Shown in pieces: positions 51,319 to 60,303 of a stretch of DNA of 64,000 nt. Under the pieces are notes generated by a model. It worked only from the letters and a program-made list of their open reading frames with translations, had not been told where the DNA came from and made no database searches. The translations under genes were made by a program, and so were the position numbers. Source of the DNA: JAYVYM01 sp046593925 (GTDB lineage: Bacteria; Actinomycetota; Actinomycetes; Mycobacteriales; SCTD01). How positions within the stretch are numbered: position 1 is the first letter of the stretch; each line of letters begins with the position of its first letter. The stretch is from NCBI GenBank assembly GCA_046593925.1, contig JBKJQN010000055.1, positions 36,727 to 100,726 on the forward strand. Direction: 5' to 3'.

Positions 51319-51720
51319 ATGCCCGCCGGAACACCTGCCAGCAAGCTGGACCACGAGCACCCGGTCGACCCCGCGCGCGTAGCGGCCGCCCGCGAGCGGC
51401 TGATCGACGCCGAGGAGGCCGGCCGGCTCGCTGGCCTGCTCGGGCTGCTCGCAGACCCCGTACGGGCCCGGATCCTCTACGCGCTGGACCTGGTCCAGGA
51501 GCTCTGCGTGGGGGACCTGTCGCTCGCGCTGGAGGCTACCGAGGACTCCGTGGGCTACGGCCTGCGGCTGCTGCGCACCGCCGGGCTGGTCAGCACCCGT
51601 AAGGACGGCCGGGTCGTCTACTACCGACTGTCGGATGGCTTCCCCGAGCCGCTGCGCGACCACTGCCTGCGCGCCCTGGTCGAGCTGTCACGACACGCTC
51701 CGGCCGGCGAGGCGGAATGA
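51319..51720 (+). CDS. ArsR/SmtB-family metal-responsive repressor
   Basis: The 133-residue winged-helix protein shows LLADPVRARILYALDLVQEL, the cysteine-bearing recognition start LCVGDLSLALEATEDSVGYG and the wing STRKDGRVVYYRLSDGF. A further Cys-His pair lies near the C-terminus (RDHCLRALVELSRH), which could make an alpha5-type metal site. The gene follows the permease by 43 bases and likely controls that operon. Confidence 0.88.
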   Translation: MPAGTPASKLDHEHPVDPARVAAARERLIDAEEAGRLAGLLGLLADPVRARILYALDLVQELCVGDLSLALEATEDSVGYGLRLLRTAGLVSTRKDGRVVYYRLSDGFPEPLRDHCLRALVELSRHAPAGEAE

Positions 51721-51817
51721 CGAGCCGGCGAGGACAGGCACGCCCACCCGGGTGGGCGCACCATGACCGTGCGGGCGCACGGCTGCGCGACCGATGCAGG
51801 CGAAGGACAGGTGGGCA

Positions 51818-52339
51818 GTGACAACGGTGCCACGCCGCCCCCCGCCTGCGACCGGGCTGACCGGGTTGCGCCGGCTCGGTGTGCTGCTGGTCCTGGCCGG
51901 CGTTCTCGCGATGCACGCCGTGGGCGGCGGCAACCACATGGCCATGGCCGGTGCCGCGGAGGCTGGCGGTCAGCCCGCGGTGTCGGCCACGGCCGGTGAG
52001 CCCGCCGCGGCGGGCGTGAACCTGATGCCGGACGTGAACCTGATGGCGGGTAGGGCGCCGGCTCACGGTGGCGCGGTGCCCCATACCGGCACCGTGCCCG
52101 CGCCCCTTGACGCCGCAACCGCGGCTGCCTCCCCGGCGGTCGCACCGGGGTCGGGCGTTCAGACAGCGTGTCTGGCCGTCCTGCTCGGCCTGGTCCTGCT
52201 CGCGGCGCCGGCCGCCCTAGGCGGCGTCCCCCGTCTCCTGCACGCGCCGGCCGCGAACAGCGCCGGGCACACCAGCGTCCCGCTCGGCCGCGGTCCCCCC
52301 AGACAACTTCTCGCACAACTCTGCGTCCTGCGGACGTAG
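51818..52339 (+). CDS. DUF6153-like small membrane protein
   Basis: GTG 51818 is preferred because GGTGGG precedes it, though ATG 51794 is in the same frame. The protein (173 residues) has an N-terminal hydrophobic segment (RRLGVLLVLAGVLAMHAVGG) with HMAMA after it, and a second near residue 130 (TACLAVLLGLVLLAAPAALG). The C-terminus is Pro/Arg rich and ends in CVLRT. The layout matches the DUF6153 group of actinobacterial proteins next to DUF305 genes. Likely linked to copper; function unknown. Confidence 0.65.
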   Translation: MTTVPRRPPPATGLTGLRRLGVLLVLAGVLAMHAVGGGNHMAMAGAAEAGGQPAVSATAGEPAAAGVNLMPDVNLMAGRAPAHGGAVPHTGTVPAPLDAATAAASPAVAPGSGVQTACLAVLLGLVLLAAPAALGGVPRLLHAPAANSAGHTSVPLGRGPPRQLLAQLCVLRT

Positions 52340-52413
52340 CGGCGCCGCCCCGGCCCAGCAGAGGCCGGGGATCGGCACGCCTCCCCCATCCGCAGGACCC
52401 TTTGGAGCACCAC

Positions 52414-53055
52414 ATGCGCACCATTCTGACCACCCTGACCACCCGCCGTCCCGTTGCTGCTCTGGCCGTGGGTGGTGCGCTCGCGCTCGTCCTCACGGCG
52501 TGCGGCAGCAGCAAGGACTCGTCCACCGCTGCCTCCTCCCCGTCCTCGTCGACGACCGGCAGCTCGACCGGCCAGCGCATCGACGCCACCCACAACGACG
52601 CCGACGTCACCTTCATCAACGACATGGCGCCGCACCACTCCGGCGCGGTCGCCATGGCCCAGCTCGCCGCCGGCCAGGGCGGCAGCGCGCAGGTCAAGGA
52701 CCTCGCCAACCGGATCTCGGCCGCGCAGGGCCCCGAGATCGAGAAGATGAAGGCGATGGCTGCCGCCTGGAAGATCACCCTGAACACCGACGCCGGGGCG
52801 ACGACCGGGATGGGCGGCATGGGTGGCGGGATGTCGTCGGGCGATGACATGGACGCGCTCAGGGCCCGGACCAGGTCCGCGTTCGACAAGGAGTTCCTGA
52901 CGCGGATGACGGCCCACCACACCTCCGCGGTCCAGATGGCGCAGACCGAGATCGCGCAGGGCGCCAACCCGCAGGCCAAGGAGCTCGCGGCCTCGATCGT
53001 CGCCGCGCAGCAGAAGGAGATCGCCGAGATGGCCGGGCTCCTCACGGGCGCCTGA
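52414..53055 (+). CDS. DUF305 lipoprotein
   Basis: ATG 52414 follows GGAG by seven bases. The 213-residue protein has a lipoprotein signal (ALAVGGALALVLTACGSS, lipid-bearing Cys near 30), a Ser/Thr linker, and two DUF305 helical repeats: FINDMAPHHSGAVAMAQLAA and FLTRMTAHHTSAVQMAQTEI. Each has the HH-x-x-A-V-x-M-A motif that can bind metal. DUF305 proteins are exported and often accompany copper-tolerance genes. Confidence 0.92.
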   Translation: MRTILTTLTTRRPVAALAVGGALALVLTACGSSKDSSTAASSPSSSTTGSSTGQRIDATHNDADVTFINDMAPHHSGAVAMAQLAAGQGGSAQVKDLANRISAAQGPEIEKMKAMAAAWKITLNTDAGATTGMGGMGGGMSSGDDMDALRARTRSAFDKEFLTRMTAHHTSAVQMAQTEIAQGANPQAKELAASIVAAQQKEIAEMAGLLTGA

Positions 53056-53068
53056 TCGCGCGTAGGGA

Positions 53069-53094
53069 CCGGCCCACCCGACCGGGCGGGCCGG
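53069..53094 (+). terminator. hairpin after DUF305 gene
   Basis: CCGGCCCACCC pairs with GGGCGGGCCGG across GACC, an 11-bp stem with one mismatch, 13 bases after the stop. It argues that the following molybdopterin protein starts to its right. Confidence 0.55.
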
Positions 53095-53141
53095 CGCCGT
53101 CGGCAGCCCGGCTCGGGCGCGGGCGGGCGGGCTTCGCCGGG

Positions 53142-54635
53142 GTGCTCGCCGCCGGCGCGAGCCTGGCGGTCGGCAGGCTCGGCGGCGCCGTGCTGGACGG
53201 GGTGGCCGACCCGGTCGACGCGGTCGGTCGGCAGGTCATCGACCGCGCCCCCGGCCGTCTGCGGGAAACCGCTATCGGAACGCTCGGGACCGCCGACAAG
53301 CCACTGCTGACGGCCGGCACCGTCCTCGTGGTTCTGGCCGTCGGTGGCGCCGTCGGCCTGCTGAGCCGGAGCCACCGGGGTTGGGCCGCCGCCGCGATCG
53401 GGGGGTTGTGGGCGGTCGGCGCGACGGCGGTCGCCGCGGTCCCCGGGACGACCGTCCCTGCTGCTGTCCTGCTCGCGGCCGGTGCCGCCCTGGTCGGCTT
53501 CCTTGCGCTGGACCTGCTGGCTCCGCCGGGCCGGCCAGCCGGTGCCCGGCGCCTGCCCGGGCCGGCGGGTCCCGAGCCGGCCGTCCCCACCCGCCGGTTG
53601 TTCCTGACCCGTGCGGTAGGGGTCGTGACGCTGGCCGGGGCGGCGGTCGCCGCCGGGAACGTCCTGGGCGCAAGGGCGCTGTCCCGGGTCCGGGGAGTGC
53701 TCCCGGTCGCCGGGCGACGAGCCGTCCGGCCTCCCGCGTCGACCCCGGTCCCGGGGCGTACCGCGCTGGTGACGACCAACGCGGCGCTGTACCGGATCGA
53801 CACGGCACTGGGCACCCCGGCAGTCGATCCGGACAGCTGGCAGCTGACCCTGTCCGGGCTGGTCGACCGGCCGCTGACGTTCAACTACGCCGACCTGCTC
53901 CGGATGCCGCAGGTCGAGGCGTGGATCACCTTGGGCTGTGTCGGGAACGACGTCGGCGGCGACCTGGTCGGCACCGTGCTGTGGCAGGGCGTGCTGCTGG
54001 CCGACCTGCTGCGGTTGGCCGGGGTGCAGCCGCCGGCGACCCAGCTCGTCGGTCGCAGCGTCGACGGCTACACCGGCGCCTTTCCGGTCGCACTGGCCCT
54101 CGACGGCCGCGACGCCCTGGTTGCGCTGGGCATGAACGGCCGCGTCCTGCCCCCCGACCACGGGTTCCCGGCCCGGCTCGTCGTCCCCGGCCTGTACGGC
54201 TACGAGTCCGCGGTCAAGTGGCTCGGCGAGATCCAGCTCGTCGACGACAGCTACCGGCCGTACTGGGTGCGGCGCGGCTACGCCCCGTACGCCGAGTTCC
54301 GCACGCAGAGCAGGATCGACGTGCCCCGCACCGGCGCCGCGGTGGCCGCCGGGCCGGTGCGGGTCGCCGGGATGGCGTGGGCCCCCCACCGGGGGGTCCG
54401 AACCGCCGAGCTGCAGGTCGACGGCGACGCCTGGACTGCGGCGACGCTCGACCCGGACGTCCTCGGGCCCGATGCCTGGCGGTCCTGGTCGGTAGAGCTG
54501 AATCTGCCCCCGGGGCAACACACGATCGCGGTCCGCGCCACCGACGGCCGCGGCCAGGTGCAGCCCGCCGAGCTGCGTGCGGTCCTGCCCGACGGGGCCA
54601 CCGGACACCACACCGTCCGCGTGTCCGCGGCGTGA
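53142..54635 (+). CDS. membrane-anchored molybdopterin oxidoreductase (sulfite-oxidase fold)
   Basis: GTG 53142 is the first usable start after the hairpin; the start is uncertain. The 497-residue protein has four to five membrane segments in the first 170 residues. A twin-residue region (RRLFLTRAVGVVTLAGAAVA) precedes the catalytic domain of the sulfite oxidase/YedY family: WQLTLSGLVDRPLTFNYADL, the Moco cysteine in WITLGCVGNDVGGDLVGTVL, GFPARLVVPGLYGYESAVKW, and a C-terminal dimerisation domain. The catalytic part should be extracytoplasmic. No haem-binding YedZ partner is adjacent. It overlaps the next gene (GTGA). Confidence 0.88.
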   Translation: MLAAGASLAVGRLGGAVLDGVADPVDAVGRQVIDRAPGRLRETAIGTLGTADKPLLTAGTVLVVLAVGGAVGLLSRSHRGWAAAAIGGLWAVGATAVAAVPGTTVPAAVLLAAGAALVGFLALDLLAPPGRPAGARRLPGPAGPEPAVPTRRLFLTRAVGVVTLAGAAVAAGNVLGARALSRVRGVLPVAGRRAVRPPASTPVPGRTALVTTNAALYRIDTALGTPAVDPDSWQLTLSGLVDRPLTFNYADLLRMPQVEAWITLGCVGNDVGGDLVGTVLWQGVLLADLLRLAGVQPPATQLVGRSVDGYTGAFPVALALDGRDALVALGMNGRVLPPDHGFPARLVVPGLYGYESAVKWLGEIQLVDDSYRPYWVRRGYAPYAEFRTQSRIDVPRTGAAVAAGPVRVAGMAWAPHRGVRTAELQVDGDAWTAATLDPDVLGPDAWRSWSVELNLPPGQHTIAVRATDGRGQVQPAELRAVLPDGATGHHTVRVSAA

Positions 54636-55387
54636 AGCCGGGCCGGATCGGCGGCGGCGGCGCGCTGGTCGGCGGTGTGGCGCTCGGCGTCGTGGTCCTG
54701 GCCTGGCTGGGCCGGCTGTGGCGGCTGCGGCGCTCGGTCGACCGGTACGCCGCGGTCTGGCGAGGCTCGCAATGTGCGGACGGTGCGGACGGTGGGCTGC
54801 TGTACGTCGCGCTCGGTGACAGCGCGGCGCAGGGCATCGGCGCCAGCAGCCCCGGCCACGGCTACGTCGGACTGCTCGCCGCCGCCCTCGAGCGGGCCAG
54901 CGGCCGGCCGGTGCGGCTCGTGAACCTCTCCGTCAGCGGCGCGCACATCGTCGACGTCGTCCGTGAGCAGCTACCTGCGCTCGCGCGGCTGCCAAGGCCG
55001 GACCTGGTGACCGTCGCGGTCGGGGGCAACGACCTGTGGCGCTACGACGCCGACGGGTGCGCGGCCGCGCTGACCGCCCTGGTGGCGGGCCTGCCGGTCG
55101 GGCCAACCGTCATCGCGGACATCCCCTACTTCATGCACGGGCACTTCGAGCGCGACGCCGCCGCAGCAGCCGCAGTGCTGCGCGACCTGGCGGGCCGTCG
55201 CGAGCTGGTCGTGGCGCTGTTGCACGAGAAGATGCGGGCGCAGGGCTGGCGGGCAATGGGAACCAGCTACGCCGCCGACTGGTTCCACCCCAACAACCGG
55301 GGCCACCGGACCTGGCAGGCGGCGTTCTGGCAGGCGATCATCGCCGACCCTGCCCTGTCGGCCCGCCTCGGGTTGTCGGCGCCGTGA
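54632..55387 (+). CDS. membrane-anchored SGNH/GDSL hydrolase
   Basis: The 251-residue protein has one N-terminal membrane span (LVGGVALGVVVLAWLGRLW) followed by SGNH blocks: ALGDSAAQGIGASSPGHGYV (nucleophile Ser), NLSVSGAHIVDVV (Gly), VAVGGNDLW (Asn) and DWFHPNNRGHR (Asp-x-x-His). It is likely an extracellular lipase/esterase or cell-wall deacetylase. Its start overlaps the molybdopterin gene, which is an odd but tight pairing. Confidence 0.88.
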   Translation: MKPGRIGGGGALVGGVALGVVVLAWLGRLWRLRRSVDRYAAVWRGSQCADGADGGLLYVALGDSAAQGIGASSPGHGYVGLLAAALERASGRPVRLVNLSVSGAHIVDVVREQLPALARLPRPDLVTVAVGGNDLWRYDADGCAAALTALVAGLPVGPTVIADIPYFMHGHFERDAAAAAAVLRDLAGRRELVVALLHEKMRAQGWRAMGTSYAADWFHPNNRGHRTWQAAFWQAIIADPALSARLGLSAP

Positions 55388-55585
55388 CGCTCGCCGCCGC
55401 CGGCGACCCGCTGTCAGAGGCAGTGCGCGGCGCGTTCGGCCGGGACAACCGCTCGGCCGCGCCGGTCGGCACTCAGCGGCCGGGCCCGCACAGCTGCTTC
55501 CTGTACGGGCAAACCGTCGAGGTCCTTGCGCGCGAGTGGCATCCTCCTGCTCACGTATCCAGACCCGCTGCCCCAGGAGAGATTG

Positions 55586-55918
55586 ATGATCTTCATCACC
55601 GCGAAATTCAGCGTGAAGCCGGAGCACGCCGACCGGTGGCCACAGTTGTCGGCGCCGTTCACCCAGGCCACCCGCGCGGAGTCCGGCTGCCTGTGGTTCG
55701 AGTGGTCCCGGGCCGTGGACAACCCGTCCGAGTACGTCTTGGTCGAGGCCTTCCGCGATGGCGAGGCGGGCGGGGCGCACGTGCAGTCGCCGCACTTCAA
55801 GGATGCACAGCGCGAGCTGCCGCCCTACCTCGCCTCGACGCCGCAGATCGTGAACTTCGAGGTGCCCGGCGTGGCCTGGTCGCTGCTCGGTGAGATGCAG
55901 GTGGACGCCGCGTCCTGA
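55586..55918 (+). CDS. ABM-domain quinol monooxygenase-like protein
   Basis: ATG 55586 follows CAGGAGAG. The 110-residue protein fits the antibiotic-biosynthesis-monooxygenase (YgiN-like) fold: FITAKFSVKPEHADRWPQLS, ESGCLWFEWSRAVDNPSEYV, LVEAFRDGEAGGAHVQSPHF, and the His in the last helix. Such small dimers oxidise quinols or polyketides without cofactor. No pathway is implied by neighbours. Confidence 0.85.
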   Translation: MIFITAKFSVKPEHADRWPQLSAPFTQATRAESGCLWFEWSRAVDNPSEYVLVEAFRDGEAGGAHVQSPHFKDAQRELPPYLASTPQIVNFEVPGVAWSLLGEMQVDAAS

Positions 55919-56003
55919 CCGGCGCCCGCCTGCCGACCCCGGCCCGCAGGCGTACCGTCCAGACGCGCCGCCGGCTGACCGGCGCGTAGGGGAGGAGTGG
56001 CCG

Positions 56004-58979
56004 GTGGACGCCGTCAACACCACGCTGCAGACCGCCGTCGCCGCGGGCGAGGGATCCGCCAGCGCGACGGCCGGCCCGGCCGCGTCGCCGACGGCGAGAG
56101 AGCTGCTCGCGGCCAGCGGACCGGACGGGGCGGCGGCCGGCACCCCCGACGGCCTGCGCCGCGACCTCGAGCGCCTCGTCGCGCCGGCGCGGGTGCTCAC
56201 CCGGCCGGTGGAGCTGGTGATGTATGCCTCCGACGCCAGCGTCTACCGGATGCTTCCCAAGGCGGTCGTGCTCGCCGACGGCGTCGACGAGATTCGGGCG
56301 CTGTTCGGGTACGCCCGGCGCAGCGGCGTGCCCATGACCTTCCGGGCCGCCGGGACCAGCCTGTCGGGGCAGGCCCAGAGCGACGGCATCCTGGTCGAGG
56401 TCGCCCGCCACTGGCGCGGGCTGACGGTGCACGACGGCGGTCGGCGGGTCCGGGTGCGGCCGGGGACGATCGCCAGCAGAGTCAATCTGGCCCTGGCGTC
56501 GCACGGCCGCAAGCTCGGCCCGGATCCGGCGAGCATCTCGGCCTGCACGCTCGGCGGCGTCATCGCCAACAACTCCAGCGGCATGTGCTGCGGGGTCGAG
56601 CAGAACGCCTACCGGACATTGGCCTCGCTGACGTTCGTGCTGCCGTCCGGCACGGTCGTGGACTCGGCCGCTCCCGGGGCGGCCGAGGCGTTCGCGGCCG
56701 CCGAGCCCGAGCTGGTCGCGGGTCTGCGCGCGCTGCGCGAGCAGGTGCACGCCGACCCCGACCTGCTGCAGCGCATCCGCGACAAGTACACCCGCAAGAA
56801 CACCACCGGCTACTCGCTCAACGCCCTCGTCGACTTCGCCGAACCGCTGGACATGTTCACGCACCTGCTCGTCGGCTCGGAGGGCACCCTCGCGTTCGTC
56901 GCCGAGGCCGTCCTCGACACCGTGCCGGTGCTGCCGCACAAGACCACCGGGCTGCTGGTCTTTCCCAGCCTGCATGCCGCCGGTGCCGCGATTGTTCCGC
57001 TTCGGGAGGCGGGGGCGACGGCGGTCGAGCTGCTGGACCGGCCGTCATTGCGCGCCGTCGAGCGTCTGCCAGGCGTCCCGGCCTACCTGCCGGACCTGCC
57101 GGACGGGGCAGCCGCGCTGCTGGTCGACCTCGCCACCGCCGACCGGGACGCGCTGGCCGGGCTCGAGGCGGGGGCGCAGGCGCTGGTGGAGACGTTCGAT
57201 CTCGTCGTACCCGGCGAGTTCACCCGCGACGCGGGCCGCCAGACGCAGTACTGGTCGGTCCGCAGCGGCCTGTTCACCTCGGTCGGCGCCGCCCGGCCCA
57301 CCGGCACCTCGGTGCTGCTGGAGGACGTGACGTTCCCGGTCGAGCGCCTGGCGGACGCCGTCGTCGGCCTGGCCGGGCTGTTCGCCGAGCACGGCTACCC
57401 CGAGGCGGTGGTGTTCGGCCACGCCAAGGACGGCAACCTGCACTTCCTGCTCACGCCCGCGCTGAACGAGCCCGCGGAGGTCGACCGCTACGCCCGCTTC
57501 ATGGCCGACCTGGCCGAGCTCGTGGTGGGCCGCTACGACGGGGCGCTTAAGGGCGAGCACGGGACCGGCCGCAACATCGCGCCGTTCGTCGAGCGCGAGT
57601 GGGGGGCGCAGGCTGTCGGCATCATGTGGCGGCTCAAGGCGCTGTGCGACCCCGCCGGCATCCTCAACCCCGGCTCGGTGCTCAACGACGACCCGCAGGC
57701 GCATCTCAAGCACCTCAAGACCGTGCCGACCATCGAGGCCGAGGCCGACCGATGCATCGAGTGCGGCTACTGCGAGCCGGTCTGCCCGAGCCGGGAGCTG
57801 ACGACCACACCCCGCCAGCGCATCGTCCTGCGGCGCGAGATGGTCCGGCAGGACGTGCCCGGGCAGCCCCCGTCGCCGCTTCTGGAGTCGCTGGAGCGCG
57901 ACTACCCGTACATGGCCGTGCAGACCTGCGCCGCCGACGGGATGTGTGAGCGGGCCTGCCCGGTCGGCATCAACACCGGCACGATGATGAAGCAGTTCCG
58001 CGCGGCAGAGCACTCGGCCCGGGAGCAGCGGGTCGCCCGCGAGGTCGCCGGACGCTACGCGGCGGTGGAGCGGGCCGCGCGCACCGCCGTCCGCGCCGGC
58101 AAGTTCACCGCCCGGACGGTGGGTGACCGGGTGCTGGTCGGCGTCACCGACCTGCTGCGCCGCGCGCTCGACGCCGACCTGGTGCCGCGCTGGGACAGCC
58201 ACATGCCCCCGGCGGCGCCGGCGCTGCCCCGTACGAGCGCCGTCGGGGCGACCGCGGTCTACCTCCCGTCCTGCACCAACCGGATCTTCGGGCCGGACTC
58301 CGGGCCGTCTCTGCCGGCGGCGCTGGTCGCGCTCGCCGGCCGGGCCGGTCAGGTGCTGCACCTGCCCGAGGACGTCGCCGGGCACTGCTGCGCCACACCG
58401 TGGCAGTCCAAGGGTTACCACGACGGCGCCGCGCTGATGGCCTCCCGGACAGCCGCGGCGATGTGGCGGTGGTCCGACGGCGGGCGGCTGCCGGTCGTCA
58501 TGGACGCCAGCTCCTGCACGCTCGGGCTCAAGGGACTCGGGCCGCTGCTGCCACCGGCCGACCGGGAGCGGTACGAGGCGGTGACGATCCTTGACAGCCT
58601 CGACTACCTGTCGCAGGTGCTGCTCCCGCACCTGGTCGTGGACCGGCGGCTCGGCTCGGTCGCCGTCCACGCGGTCTGCTCGGTGCACCACCTCGGCACG
58701 GTGCCGGCGCTCGAGGCGCTCGCGGGGGCGGTCGCGGATCGCGTCGTCAACCCGGTCTCGGCCGGCTGCTGCGGCTTCGCCGGCGACCGCGGCTGGCTGC
58801 ACCCGGAGCTGCCCGCCTCGGCGCTGGCGCACGAGGCCGCCGAGCTGACCACCGAGCCGCACGACGCGTACGTCTCCAGCAACCGGACCTGCGAGATCGG
58901 GCTCAGCCGCGAGACCGGCCGGTCGTACCGCTCGGTGGTGCACCTGCTGGAGGAGGCGACCCGGGGGATGGCTGGCTGA
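56004..58979 (+). CDS. FAD- and Fe-S-binding D-lactate/glycolate dehydrogenase-like protein
   Basis: GTG 56004 follows GGAGGAG by six bases. The 991-residue protein fuses an FAD-binding domain (SGVPMTFRAAGTSLSGQAQS, LGGVIANNSSGMCCG), the FAD-oxidase C-terminal domain (VFGHAKDGNLHFLLTP, LKGEHGTGRNIAPFV), two 4Fe-4S motifs (CIECGYCEPVCPS near 588, CAADGMCERACPVGI near 643) and two CCG domains (YLPSCTNRIFGP, GHCCATPW, CSVHHLG, SAGCCGFAGDRG). This is the layout of long D-lactate dehydrogenases and GlcD-GlcF fusions. It would feed electrons to quinone or cytochrome. Glycolate oxidation would supply glyoxylate for the mcl module, but the substrate is not provable here. Confidence 0.9.
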   Translation: MDAVNTTLQTAVAAGEGSASATAGPAASPTARELLAASGPDGAAAGTPDGLRRDLERLVAPARVLTRPVELVMYASDASVYRMLPKAVVLADGVDEIRALFGYARRSGVPMTFRAAGTSLSGQAQSDGILVEVARHWRGLTVHDGGRRVRVRPGTIASRVNLALASHGRKLGPDPASISACTLGGVIANNSSGMCCGVEQNAYRTLASLTFVLPSGTVVDSAAPGAAEAFAAAEPELVAGLRALREQVHADPDLLQRIRDKYTRKNTTGYSLNALVDFAEPLDMFTHLLVGSEGTLAFVAEAVLDTVPVLPHKTTGLLVFPSLHAAGAAIVPLREAGATAVELLDRPSLRAVERLPGVPAYLPDLPDGAAALLVDLATADRDALAGLEAGAQALVETFDLVVPGEFTRDAGRQTQYWSVRSGLFTSVGAARPTGTSVLLEDVTFPVERLADAVVGLAGLFAEHGYPEAVVFGHAKDGNLHFLLTPALNEPAEVDRYARFMADLAELVVGRYDGALKGEHGTGRNIAPFVEREWGAQAVGIMWRLKALCDPAGILNPGSVLNDDPQAHLKHLKTVPTIEAEADRCIECGYCEPVCPSRELTTTPRQRIVLRREMVRQDVPGQPPSPLLESLERDYPYMAVQTCAADGMCERACPVGINTGTMMKQFRAAEHSAREQRVAREVAGRYAAVERAARTAVRAGKFTARTVGDRVLVGVTDLLRRALDADLVPRWDSHMPPAAPALPRTSAVGATAVYLPSCTNRIFGPDSGPSLPAALVALAGRAGQVLHLPEDVAGHCCATPWQSKGYHDGAALMASRTAAAMWRWSDGGRLPVVMDASSCTLGLKGLGPLLPPADRERYEAVTILDSLDYLSQVLLPHLVVDRRLGSVAVHAVCSVHHLGTVPALEALAGAVADRVVNPVSAGCCGFAGDRGWLHPELPASALAHEAAELTTEPHDAYVSSNRTCEIGLSRETGRSYRSVVHLLEEATRGMAG

Positions 58980-59005
58980 CTCCGGTCGGCAGCCCTCGGA
59001 CTGGA

Positions 59006-60250
59006 TCAGGCGAGGTCGATGCGGTCCAGGTTCATGACCTCCTCCCACGTCGCCACGACGTAGCGGCCGAGCGTGGCCTGCGCGTCGTCGCCGGCCTGGA
59101 CCTCCGTGATCGCTTGCAGCTCGGAGTTCGACCCGAGGTCGACGCCGGTCCCGGTCCACCGGACCTCGCCGGTGGCGCGGTCACGGCCCTCGTGCGTCTC
59201 CTCGGACGCCGTCGGTCACGCGGTGCCCATGTCGAGCACTCTGACGAAGATGTCGTTGTTGAGCGACCCGAGCCGCGAGGTGAGGACGCCCAGCGGGGCC
59301 TGCCGGTGGTTCGCTGGCGGCAGGCGGTGACCGTTCCCGCGGCAGCTGCGGAAGCCGTCCGAGGTCGGCTCGAGTGCGGCCAGGGACTCCACGTCGGTCT
59401 GGTCCTGCGCGGGTGCGGCCGGGCGCGAAGGGCACCTGCGCGTCATGACCGGCGTCCCTGGCGGCCCGCTCGGCCGCGGCGCACGCGCGGCGAAGGCGTT
59501 CGCGAACTCCTCCGGGTGCTCCAGGAAACGCCGCGAGCTCTGCTCGTAGACCGGGTCGACCCGCAGCGCGATGTCCGTCGTCAGCATCGTCGGGGGGCGC
59601 CTGAGCGACAGGTGCTCGGGGTCGGGCACGGTGTTGGCCGCGGTCCCGCCCTCGGCTGCCACCGGCTGGCCCGGCCGGGCGCTTCGTCAGCTCCCCCCCG
59701 TAGCCGAACAGGTTCTCGAGACAGCTGTTGCTCCACCTCGTGGGCGTGGCCGACCAGGTCACCTCGATCCCGCTGGTGATGGTGCCGCTGCCGAAGCTGT
59801 TGCGACAGCCGAAGCCCTGCTCCTCCATCGGCGCCCCCTCGGGCTTCGCGCCGATCTACCGGCAGGGGGTCGGCCGTGCCGTGGCCGCCAGAGGCCCATC
59901 GTGTCGAGGCCGCGATTGCCTGTGAAGACGATCAGATCGGCCCAGGAGAGCGCGTGCTGCCGTGCTTCTGCTTGACCGGCCAGGGCGGGCCGGGCCTTGT
60001 CGGGGTTCGCGTTGTCCGGCCAGCTGCTACGGGGCGCGAGGCGATACATGCCGCCACGGCCGTCGCTGGTGCGGTAGGTGCCGGCGCTGTGCCACTGCCA
60101 TCCGGATGAAGAAGGGCCGTAGTTCCCGTAGCCAGCCGGCCACCAGTCCTGCGACGTGGTCATCAGCGCGTCGTCATCCCGGGTCAGGGCATCGAGGTCG
60201 ACGAACGCGGCCGCGGCCGCGGCCTTCTGCGCCGGCGGCCCCGAGGGGTA
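59006..60250 (-). pseudogene. katG: katG catalase-peroxidase, deleted and frameshifted
   Basis: Reading right to left, KatG segments occur in order. First is ALMTTSQDWWPAGYGNYG with WQWHSAGTYRTSDGRGG (catalytic Trp-His), then SWPDNANPDKARPAL and SWADLIVFTGN. NSFGSGTITSGIEVTWSATP and ENLFGYGGELTKRPAG follow. Next are PTMLTTDIALRVDPVYEQSS with RRFLEHPEEFANAF, then the late FRSCRGNGHRLP and LTSRLGSLNNDIFVRVLDMG. The C-terminus is TATWEEVMNLDRIDLA-like (YVVATWEEVMNLDRIDLA). Total span is 1.2 kb against about 2.2 kb normally, with several frame changes. It is dead. Confidence 0.85.
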
Positions 60251-60303
60251 CACCGGCTACCCGGCGCTGGCTGTCCGCTGCACCGTACGCCGCCGCTCCC
60301 AGC

